Shown here piece after piece: positions 57,455-64,000 of a DNA stretch of 64,000 nucleotides (position 1 is the first letter of the stretch; every line of letters begins with the position of its first letter). A program made the position numbers and the translations under genes. Below the pieces are notes generated by a model that saw only the letters and a list, made by a program, of their open reading frames with translations, did no database searches and was not told the DNA's origin. Origin of the DNA: Bacillota bacterium (lineage in GTDB: Bacteria; Bacillota; Clostridia; Oscillospirales; Ruminococcaceae); contig JAEZYS010000003.1 in NCBI GenBank assembly GCA_023418925.1, positions 318,551 to 382,550 of the forward strand, written 5' to 3'.

Positions 57455-59749
57455 ATGCTTTGTAGCAGATGTAAGAAAAGAATGGCTGTGGTATTCATAA
57501 CAGCAATGCAGGGTGAAGAAAAGCACAATGAGGGGCTTTGTCTTGTCTGTGCAAAAGAGCTTGGAATTCCACAGGTTAAAGAATATATGGATCAGATGGG
57601 AATTGGTGATGATGAGGTTGAGGAGTTTTCTGATCAAATGACTGATCTTGATACTATGGACGGGGATTCATTTGAACTCGGAGGCACAGGATCAATTCCT
57701 AACTTTATTCAGAATCTTCTTGGCGGACTTCCGAATATGTCAAAAAATATGAACTCTGATTCTATGAATGAGGACAAATTATTTGAGAAGAAAGCTGATA
57801 ATTTAAAGCGTGAAAAGAAACAGGATAAAAAGTCAAAGAAATTGAAATTCCTTGACAGTTACTGTACTGACCTTACCCAAAGGGCAATAGATAACAAGCT
57901 TGACAATATTATTGGAAGAGAAAAGGAAATAGCAAGAACTGTTCAGATTCTTTCCCGCAGACAAAAGAACAACCCTTGCCTTATCGGTGAGCCTGGTGTC
58001 GGAAAGACTGCTATTGCTGAAGGTATTGCACAGAAGATTGTTGCTGGAGATGTTCCGTTCAATCTTCTAAATAAGAGACTTTTCTTGCTGGATCTTACTG
58101 CTCTTGTTGCAGGAACTCAATTCAGAGGTCAGTTTGAAAGCAGAGTAAAGGGACTTATTGACGAGGTTAAGGCAGAAGGGAATATTATTCTTTTCATTGA
58201 CGAAGTGCATAACCTTGTCGGAACTGGTGACAGTGAAGGCTCAATGAATGCTGCAAATATTCTCAAACCTGCTTTATCAAGAGGCGAGGTTCAGGTTATT
58301 GGTGCAACAACATTCAATGAGTACCGCAAATACATTGAAAAAGACAGTGCTCTGGAGCGTAGATTCCAGCCTGTTACTATAAATGAGCCATCAATTGAAG
58401 ATACTGTTGGCGTGCTTATGGGTATAAAAAAATATTATGAAGAGCATCATCGTGTAAAAATTTCAGATGCTCTGCTTAGAATGTGTGCTGTTCTTTCAGA
58501 AAGATATATCAATGACAGGTTCCTTCCTGACAAGGCTATTGACCTGCTTGACGAGGCATGTGCATGCAGAAGTATCAGAAGCACAGAATTAAGAGACAAT
58601 GATAAGCTTACTAAGGATATCATCGAACAGGAAGTCAAGGTGCATGAGCTTGAAGAGCAGAGTGAGCCTGATTTTGAAAAGCTTGCAGAGGAAAAGGCAG
58701 AGCTTATTAGACTTAAGGATCAGAAAGACAAAAATGATAAAAAACTTGACGAACTGTATGTTACTGAAGACGATCTTTCAAAGGTTGTAGAACTCTGGAC
58801 AGGTATTCCTGCTTCAAAAATTATAGAAACACAGTATCAGAAGCTTGCGGAACTTGATAAGAAGCTTAAAGTAAAGATTCTTGGTCAGGATGAAGCTGTT
58901 GAGCTTGTTTCAAAGGCTGTAAGACGTGCAAGAGTTCAGTTAAACAAGCGCCGCAGACCTGCTTCATTCATTTTTGTTGGTCCTACAGGTGTTGGTAAGA
59001 CTGAGCTTGTCAAGGTACTTGCGTCAGAACTTTTTGACGGAACAGACCCGCTTATCAGACTTGATATGACAGAATTTATGGAGAAACACTCTGTTTCAAG
59101 AATAATCGGTTCACCTCCTGGATATGTTGGTTATGATGATGCAGGACAGCTTACTGAAAAGGTAAGGAGAAAGCCTTACTCGGTTATTCTTTTTGATGAA
59201 ATAGAAAAGGCTCATCCGGATGTAATGAATATACTTCTTCAGATTCTTGATGAAGGCAAGATAAACGATGCGCAAGGGCGTTCCGTAAACTTTGAAAACA
59301 CCATTATTGCCATGACTTCAAATGCAGGTTCAACTGACAAGAGTTCAGGTGTCGGCTTCAACAAGACAGAAGCTCAGGTTTCAAAGGAAAGGGCTATGAA
59401 GGCACTTTCAGATTTCTTACGTCCTGAATTCCTTAGCAGAATTGACGAAGTCGTTACGTTCAAACCGCTTACACTGGAGAACTACAATAATATTGCTGCT
59501 CTTATGCTTGATGAGATGGTTGAGCCACTTGAAGAAAAGGGCATAACATTTAAGTATGACAGGAAGTCTCTTGAATATATTGCAAACAAGGCTTTTGGAA
59601 AGAAGTTCGGTGCAAGAGATATCAGAAAGGTTATCCGTACAGAGGTTGAGGATAAGGTTGCTGAACTTATTGTCGAAAACGCAGGAATGAATATTTCTTC
59701 AATCAAGCTTTCAGTAAAGAAGGATCAGCTTAGTATTACAAGTGCATAA
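57455..59749 (+). CDS. clpE: ATP-dependent Clp ATPase, ClpE type
   Basis: 764 aa. The N-terminus is a CxxC...CxxC zinc finger (LCSRCKKRM ... LCLVCAKEL) instead of the double Clp-N repeat, which is the ClpE hallmark. NBD1 has GEPGVGKTAIAEG and ILFIDEVHNLVG; a short middle coiled domain (KVHELEEQSEPDFEKLAEEKAE) follows; NBD2 has GPTGVGKTELVK and ILFDEIEKAHPDV. It unfolds stress-damaged proteins for ClpP. I see no CtsR operator upstream; its SD comes from intercistronic element E. ATG 57455 preferred over 57443. Confidence 0.92.
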   Translation: MLCSRCKKRMAVVFITAMQGEEKHNEGLCLVCAKELGIPQVKEYMDQMGIGDDEVEEFSDQMTDLDTMDGDSFELGGTGSIPNFIQNLLGGLPNMSKNMNSDSMNEDKLFEKKADNLKREKKQDKKSKKLKFLDSYCTDLTQRAIDNKLDNIIGREKEIARTVQILSRRQKNNPCLIGEPGVGKTAIAEGIAQKIVAGDVPFNLLNKRLFLLDLTALVAGTQFRGQFESRVKGLIDEVKAEGNIILFIDEVHNLVGTGDSEGSMNAANILKPALSRGEVQVIGATTFNEYRKYIEKDSALERRFQPVTINEPSIEDTVGVLMGIKKYYEEHHRVKISDALLRMCAVLSERYINDRFLPDKAIDLLDEACACRSIRSTELRDNDKLTKDIIEQEVKVHELEEQSEPDFEKLAEEKAELIRLKDQKDKNDKKLDELYVTEDDLSKVVELWTGIPASKIIETQYQKLAELDKKLKVKILGQDEAVELVSKAVRRARVQLNKRRRPASFIFVGPTGVGKTELVKVLASELFDGTDPLIRLDMTEFMEKHSVSRIIGSPPGYVGYDDAGQLTEKVRRKPYSVILFDEIEKAHPDVMNILLQILDEGKINDAQGRSVNFENTIIAMTSNAGSTDKSSGVGFNKTEAQVSKERAMKALSDFLRPEFLSRIDEVVTFKPLTLENYNNIAALMLDEMVEPLEEKGITFKYDRKSLEYIANKAFGKKFGARDIRKVIRTEVEDKVAELIVENAGMNISSIKLSVKKDQLSITSA

Positions 59750-59762
59750 TTTTATAGAAGAT

Positions 59763-59801
59763 AACAGCAGCTTGCCGATTATAATGCGCAGGCTGCTTGT
59801 T
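59763..59801 (+). terminator. Terminator of clpE
   Basis: Left arm AACAGCAGCTTGC pairs with GCAGGCTGCTTGTT (one bulge, one wobble), followed by AAATTTTCTT. Confidence 0.65.
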
Positions 59802-59814
59802 AAATTTTCTTGTG

Positions 59815-59843
59815 TTGACACATTTCAAAAAATGGTATATACT
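59815..59843 (+). promoter_or_regulatory. Sigma-A promoter upstream of the CmpB-like gene
   Basis: TTGACA, 17-bp spacer, TATACT. The leader of about 125 nt contains element F. Confidence 0.8.
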
Positions 59844-59899
59844 TAATGCGATATTGAAAAAAATAAGTTGTTATTTATATAATAAGGGAGACTGATAGC

Positions 59900-59974
59900 G
59901 TGAAAATTACTTTTCGCGCAGCTATTTATTTTGATTTGTAATTAGAATAAATAACGAAAGGAATTGAGATTATT
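59900..59974 (+). repeat. Hairpin element, copy F (promoter-proximal leader)
   Basis: GCGTGAAAA-TTAC-TTTTCGCGC hairpin (one wobble), TATTTATT pairing perfectly with AATAAATA, ending CGAAAGGAATTGAGATTA before ATG 59975. AAGGGAG lies upstream of the GTG, so GTG-AAA-ATT would read a 13-codon leader ORF ending in TAA. Confidence 0.78.
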
Positions 59975-60790
59975 ATGACGGTTCTGCCTTTTTTTGAATT
60001 CAGTTTGTATCAGATGTTTCTGATTTTTTGTTTCTGGTCATTTGTAGGATGGGGAATTGAAGTATGCTACATGACACTGGAGACGGGAGAGTATCAGAAC
60101 AGAGGCTTTTTTAATATGCCATTCTGTCCTATCTATGGCGTAGGTGTAATTCTTGTTGTTACCCTGTTGAGGCCTATTCAACATACTATTATACTGCTGT
60201 TTGTTACTTCAAGTCTTGTTTGTACAGTTTTTGAATTGGCTGTCGGGCTTGCTATGGAGAAAATATTCCATAACCGTTGGTGGGATTATTCACATGAGAG
60301 GTTTAATTACAAAGGACTTATATGTCTTAGCCACTCTATATATTGGGGATTGGGATGCACATTTGTACTCAGAGTAATTCAGCCTATTGTAGTAAAGGGT
60401 ATTGATTTTATGCCTGTTCCTGCCGGGTTAGTATTTATAGTGATAATGAGTATACTTTTTATTGTTGACTTTATTGTTTCTGTTTCTACTGTTGCACATC
60501 TGAATGAAAGGCTTAAACAGATAGATGAGTTGTCTAATCTTCTTATAAAAAATTCTATTCTGATAGGTTCCAATATTTCTGAGGAAACTCTTGAAATCAA
60601 GGCAAGGTATGATAAACTTGTAAATAACCTTGACAGCGCAACAAAGCGTATTATCAAGGCTTTCCCGAATATTAGGTCGGTTACATATACTGATGCAATG
60701 GAAATGCTTAAGGGAAAAATCAATTCCAATGCAGTTGTTGATAAGATAAAAACAGGAATAAGTAAAATAAATCAGAAGTCAACTAAATGA
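59975..60790 (+). CDS. Putative ABC-transporter-type permease, CmpB family (DUF1113)
   Basis: 271 aa. Five to six membrane segments in the first 165 residues, with the family start FCFWSFVGWGIEVCYMTLETGEYQNRGFFNMPFCPIYGVG and WWDYSHERFNYKGLICLSHSIYWG. The C-terminal 100 residues are soluble and helical, probably coiled coil. The family name is historical; no ABC ATPase is adjacent and transport is unproven. ktrB follows after 111 bp. Confidence 0.83.
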   Translation: MTVLPFFEFSLYQMFLIFCFWSFVGWGIEVCYMTLETGEYQNRGFFNMPFCPIYGVGVILVVTLLRPIQHTIILLFVTSSLVCTVFELAVGLAMEKIFHNRWWDYSHERFNYKGLICLSHSIYWGLGCTFVLRVIQPIVVKGIDFMPVPAGLVFIVIMSILFIVDFIVSVSTVAHLNERLKQIDELSNLLIKNSILIGSNISEETLEIKARYDKLVNNLDSATKRIIKAFPNIRSVTYTDAMEMLKGKINSNAVVDKIKTGISKINQKSTK

Positions 60791-60862
60791 CTTTTTGATA
60801 AGTGTACGAATATATTTTAGAGGATCCTGTATTATTATATTTATTATAATTAAGTGGACCCG

Positions 60863-60904
60863 AAAGGAGAAATGCTGTCATTTGACAGCATAGTCATAAT
60901 TATG
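60863..60904 (+). promoter_or_regulatory. SD separated from the ktrB start codon by a hairpin
   Basis: SD AAAGGAG (60863-60869), perfect hairpin ATGCTGTC-ATTT-GACAGCAT (60872-60891), then AGTCATAATT and ATG at 60902. The tail GCATAGTCATAATTATG differs from that at cdd (GCATGGTCATAAGTATG) at only two positions. The ATG in the left arm (60872) is in frame with ktrB. Confidence 0.6.
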
Positions 60905-62269
60905 CCAGTTATTAAATCTAAGCCAAAAGCTCTAAAACCAACTTCTACAATTGTTCTAAGTTTTCTCTTGGTTATTGTAGTAGGAGCTTTACTTCTTTCT
61001 ATGCCGTTTTCTTCAAAGTCAGGGGAATTTACAAACCCGATAACATGTCTTTTTACTGCAACATCTGCAACATGTGTAACAGGTCTTATCATTGAGGATA
61101 CAGGAGCATATTGGTCAGTGTTTGGCCAGATTGTTATTATTCTGATGATACAGATAGGCGGTCTTGGTCTTGTTACATTAACATCGTTTTTCAGTTTCTT
61201 TATTGGAAGAAAACTTGAGTTGAGATCTATGCAGATTGCATCAGAATCTGTCAGTGTCGATAATTTCTCTGATGTTAAATATGCAGTAAAAAATATTATT
61301 AGAATAGCTTTTGCTATTGAATTTACTGGAGCAATTCTTTTAATGTTCTCCTTTGTACCGAAATACGGATTACAAGGAATTTATTTTTCATTTTTTATTG
61401 CAATAAGTGCATTCTGCAATGCAGGATTCGATGTAATCGGAGGTGTTGAAACTCCGTTTGCAAGTCTTATGCCTATTAATGATGACCCTATTGTAATGCT
61501 TGTTGTTCCTTTGTTGATTATTTTTGGAGGAATGGGATTTATTGTCTGGACTGATTTAATTAACTTCAGAAAGACAAAGAAATTAATGCTTCAGTCAAAA
61601 ATTGTACTTTCAACAACAGCTGGACTTATAATAATTGGTACTTTACTTATGTTGATATGTGAGTGGAATAATCCAAATACACTTGGTGATATGGAGTTTA
61701 TGGGTAAACTCAGGAACTCATTTTTCCAATCTGTGACGTTCAGAACAGCAGGTTTTGCCTCTATTGATATTACCGGGATGCATTCCATTACAAAGCTTGT
61801 TGGAATTTTTCTGATGTTTATCGGTGTAGCCCCTGGATCAACAGGTGGCGGTATTAAGATTACAACATTTATGATTGTTGTTATGACTATTATCAGCGTT
61901 ATAAAGAATAAGTCTGATACAATCATTTTGGGTCACAAAATTGAAAAGGACGCTGTTTATAAGTCACTTTCAATCATTGTCCTTGCAGGATTGGTTGCTA
62001 TGATGACAGCTGTAATTACAATCTACTCATGTCCGCAAGGAGATATTTCGGGTATAGATTCTGCGTTTGAGGCGGTTTCTGCTTTTTCAACAACTGGACT
62101 TTCGTCAGGTGTTACTGCTAAAGTGGGTGCTTTTGCCCGCGTTATTCTGAGCATTACAATGTTTATCGGACGTGTAGGGCCTATTTCATTTGCAATGTCC
62201 CTTACGCTGAACAGAGAAAAACGCAAGAAAAATGAAGTTTATCCGGAAGGTAAGATAATGGTCGGATAG
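60902..62269 (+). CDS. ktrB: Potassium uptake membrane subunit, TrkH/KtrB family
   Basis: 455 aa. Four pore repeats are seen with their selectivity-filter loops: ATSATCVTGLI, AFCNAGFDVI, TFRTAGFASID and AFSTTGLSSGV. The central KtrB-type gating region GVAPGSTGGGIKITTF is present. The length fits KtrB. The KtrA/TrkA RCK partner is not in the window. ATG 60902 gives the usual short cytosolic lead (MPVIKSKPKALKPT) before TM1; ATG 60872 in frame would add ten residues and is only 2 nt from the SD. Confidence 0.9.
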   Translation: MPVIKSKPKALKPTSTIVLSFLLVIVVGALLLSMPFSSKSGEFTNPITCLFTATSATCVTGLIIEDTGAYWSVFGQIVIILMIQIGGLGLVTLTSFFSFFIGRKLELRSMQIASESVSVDNFSDVKYAVKNIIRIAFAIEFTGAILLMFSFVPKYGLQGIYFSFFIAISAFCNAGFDVIGGVETPFASLMPINDDPIVMLVVPLLIIFGGMGFIVWTDLINFRKTKKLMLQSKIVLSTTAGLIIIGTLLMLICEWNNPNTLGDMEFMGKLRNSFFQSVTFRTAGFASIDITGMHSITKLVGIFLMFIGVAPGSTGGGIKITTFMIVVMTIISVIKNKSDTIILGHKIEKDAVYKSLSIIVLAGLVAMMTAVITIYSCPQGDISGIDSAFEAVSAFSTTGLSSGVTAKVGAFARVILSITMFIGRVGPISFAMSLTLNREKRKKNEVYPEGKIMVG

Positions 62270-62288
62270 TTATTGGGGAGAGATCAGT

Positions 62289-63008
62289 TTGCAGGAAATA
62301 TCCTTTGAAAAGTTAAAAAATAATGTTGAAATATGTATTACAAAAGATCATAAGTTTGGAACGGATGCATTTTTGCTTGCTGATTTTGCAAGTCCGAGAC
62401 ATAAGGATAAAGTCTGCGATCTCGGTACGGGATGCGGAATTATTCCTTTGCTTATGAAGATAAATTATGATCCGCAGATAATTTATGGTGTTGATATTCA
62501 AGAACTTGCAGTTGAACAGCTTAAAGTCTCTGTCGATAAAAATAAGATTGAGAACATTATCCCTGTTCATGCTGATCTGAAAGAACTTTGGAGTGACGCT
62601 CCTCTTGATAAGCTTGATGTTGTAACCTGCAACCCTCCATATAAGGCTACAAATGCAGGCATTGAGAGTTGTTCAGAGGCGCAGAAAATTGCACGACATG
62701 AAATTCTATGCAACATTGATGATGTATGCAGAGCGGCTTCTAGACTTCTCAAATTTGGTGGAAAGCTTTGTATATGCAATCGTCCTGAACGGCTTGCAGA
62801 TGTAATTACTGCGATGAAAAACTATAATATTGAGCCAAAACAGCTCAGATTTGTGAGTAAAACACCTCATGATGCTCCATGGCTTTTCCTTATTGAAGGG
62901 AAAAAGGGAAGTAAAGCATTTATGAAGGTTCTTCCGCAGCTTTATATAAATGGCGAGAATGGATTTTCAGATGAACTTATGAGAATTTATGGAACACAAT
63001 ACGAGTGA
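62289..63008 (+). CDS. tRNA1(Val) adenine-N6 methyltransferase-like (TrmN6)
   Basis: 239 aa. Class I methyltransferase with motif I VCDLGTGCGIIPLLM, acidic loop GVDIQELAVEQL and motif IV TCNPPYKATNAG (NPPY, N6-adenine type). The N-terminal KFGTDAFLLADFA is typical of the COG4123 group that methylates A37 of tRNA1(Val) in E. coli; target in Firmicutes is inferred. TTG start, GGGGAGA upstream. Cotranscribed with rsmI. Confidence 0.85.
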   Translation: MQEISFEKLKNNVEICITKDHKFGTDAFLLADFASPRHKDKVCDLGTGCGIIPLLMKINYDPQIIYGVDIQELAVEQLKVSVDKNKIENIIPVHADLKELWSDAPLDKLDVVTCNPPYKATNAGIESCSEAQKIARHEILCNIDDVCRAASRLLKFGGKLCICNRPERLADVITAMKNYNIEPKQLRFVSKTPHDAPWLFLIEGKKGSKAFMKVLPQLYINGENGFSDELMRIYGTQYE

Positions 63009-63028
63009 TTATTTGAAAGGAAATAATA

Positions 63029-63853
63029 GTGGCAGGAATTTTATATATTGTAGGTACTCCTATCGGTAACCTCGGGGACTTTACTTTCAGGGCCGTTGAA
63101 ACGCTTAAAAGTGTTGATTTTATATGCGCTGAGGATACAAGGGTTACGGTCAAACTCCTCAATCATTTTGAAATAAAAAAGCCTCTTGTGAGCTACCATG
63201 AACATTCTGTGCGTCAGGTTTCTGAAGGCATTATTGCAAGAATTCATGGCGGTGAAAACTGTGCTGTTGTTTCTGATGCTGGTATGCCTTGCATTTCTGA
63301 TCCAGGTGAGGATCTTGTAAGACTATGTGCTGAAAACGGGATAAGGACAGAAGTGATTCCGGGACCTACAGCAATGGCTTCAGCAGTTGCTATCAGTGGG
63401 CTTACAACATCAAGATTTTCTTTTGAGGGATTCCTGTCGGTTACAAAAAAACAGAGATATGATCATCTTCAATCTGTTTCAAAGGATACTCACACGCTTG
63501 TATTTTATGAAGCACCTCATAAGCTGATAGCTACACTAAGTGATATGTTTCAGTATTTTGGTGACAGAAGGATTTCTATTTGCAGGGAACTTACAAAGAT
63601 ACACGAGGAAGTCATCAGGACTACTCTATCTAAAGCTTTGGAATACTATGATGTTGTAACCCCTAAGGGTGAGTTTGTTCTTGTTGTTGACGGTTATGTT
63701 CCGGATGAAGAGGAAGGCATGACTATTGATGATGCGATAGAACAGGTAAAAAAGCTTATTGACAAGGGTGAGAAGGCAGTTGATGCCTGCAAGACAGTTG
63801 CAAAGCTTACTGGTTTTAAGAAAAGTGAGCTTTATTCAATTATAAATCAATAA
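63029..63853 (+). CDS. rsmI: 16S rRNA 2'-O-methyltransferase RsmI
   Basis: 274 aa. Tetrapyrrole-methylase fold with GTPIGNLGDFTFRAVETLKSVDFICAEDTR, LVSYHEHS, VSDAGMPCISDPGEDLV and YEAPHKL. It methylates the ribose of C1402 in 16S rRNA. The C-terminal 45 residues form the typical small helical domain. GTG start with GAAAGGAAA. An IS element begins about 30 bp after the stop. Confidence 0.95.
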   Translation: MAGILYIVGTPIGNLGDFTFRAVETLKSVDFICAEDTRVTVKLLNHFEIKKPLVSYHEHSVRQVSEGIIARIHGGENCAVVSDAGMPCISDPGEDLVRLCAENGIRTEVIPGPTAMASAVAISGLTTSRFSFEGFLSVTKKQRYDHLQSVSKDTHTLVFYEAPHKLIATLSDMFQYFGDRRISICRELTKIHEEVIRTTLSKALEYYDVVTPKGEFVLVVDGYVPDEEEGMTIDDAIEQVKKLIDKGEKAVDACKTVAKLTGFKKSELYSIINQ

Positions 63854-63882
63854 AAACAGCCTGCACGGAAGACTGATATAAT

Positions 63883-63935
63883 CCCCTTAGAGTAGACACT
63901 TGAAAAAGAAAAAATTTCAAGACTACATTAAGGGG
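63883..63935 (+). other. IS left-end hairpin covering the transposase SD
   Basis: Three paired blocks: CCCCTTA/TAAGGGG, GTAG/CTAC and CTTGAAA/TTTCAAG. The right outer arm AAGGGG is also the SD of the following IS3-like orfA. RNA starting outside the IS would fold this and hide the SD. Confidence 0.55.
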
Positions 63936-63942
63936 ATTTGTT

Positions 63943-64000
63943 ATGCAAAGAAAAAGTCATAAGAACAAGAAATATAGCAAGGAATTAAGGTTGCGAGCAG
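63943..64000 (+). mobile_element. IS3-family-like transposase OrfA, 5' fragment cut by window edge
   Basis: ATG 63943 with AAGGGGA upstream opens MQRKSHKNKKYSKELRLRA, a basic start resembling IS3/IS150-group OrfA helix-turn-helix proteins. Only 19 codons are visible, so subgroup and integrity cannot be judged. The left inverted repeat is presumably within 63885-63925. Confidence 0.6.

Overview
The window is AT-rich, tightly packed Gram-positive DNA. TTG and GTG starts with strong Shine-Dalgarno (SD) sequences are frequent, intergenic promoters are near-consensus sigma-A type, and Rho-independent terminators are common. Gene content (Rex-controlled AdhE, eukaryote-like NADP isocitrate dehydrogenase, eukaryote-type HisA, ClpE, ECF transporter core, RodA, PBP5-type carboxypeptidase, MPE/OGG/tautomerase cluster) suggests an anaerobic clostridial Firmicute, most likely Ruminococcus or a close relative in the Oscillospiraceae. 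That assignment is inference. I see no rRNA, tRNA, CRISPR array or prophage. The only mobile DNA is a 110-bp MITE-like element (631-740) and the left end of an IS3-like insertion sequence at the right edge.

Layout. 1-4.3 kb: end of an M23 peptidase gene, then a reverse-strand regulator / ABC transporter / sensor-kinase operon whose kinase gene ends inside the MITE. 4.3-9.3 kb: SGNH lipoprotein, queH, a DtxR-like regulator, Nudix hydrolase, CNNM-type transporter, AIM24 protein. 9.4-14.2 kb (reverse): glyS, a TIM-barrel isomerase, secDF. 14.4-20.5 kb (forward): rlmB, a large pseudo-P-type ATPase, feoB. 20.5-23.7 kb (reverse): small genes, OGG, tautomerase, metallophosphoesterase. 23.8-29.1 kb: dacA, a small membrane protein, a Tyr-rich repetitive secreted protein, two poorly known proteins. 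29.4-36.6 kb (reverse): adhE, rex, icd, a DUF3795 protein, aconitase; this is the redox and 2-oxoglutarate block, with a textbook Rex operator at the adhE promoter. 36.8-39.6 kb: hisA, ahcY, rhomboid. 39.6-40.26 kb: hairpin-dense non-coding DNA. 40.3-41.9 kb (reverse): rodA and a VOC protein. 42.2-63.9 kb: a long forward block with fhs, a GGDEF protein, cdd, ruvCA-X-B, glmM, a methyltransferase, a LURP-like protein, ecfA1A2T, truA, DUF5711, CvpA, clpE, CmpB-like, ktrB/trkH, trmN6-like and rsmI.

The most unusual feature is a family of at least seven short intercistronic elements (38933, 42001 reverse, 50222, 51165, 51768, 57358, 59900). Each starts with a GTGAAAA/TTTTCAC-type hairpin, continues with a GCTATTT.../...AAATAGC-type second stem whose contents vary, and ends by supplying an AAAGGAAT-like SD sequence just before a start codon. 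The downstream genes are unrelated. A second, smaller set (cdd, ktrB, perhaps cvpA) has a perfect hairpin between the SD and the start codon, followed in two cases by an almost identical GTCATAA-N-TATG tail. Two apparent pseudoenzymes also stand out: a P-type-ATPase-like membrane protein lacking its catalytic motifs, and a phosphodiesterase-like protein lacking metal ligands that sits between ruvA and ruvB.
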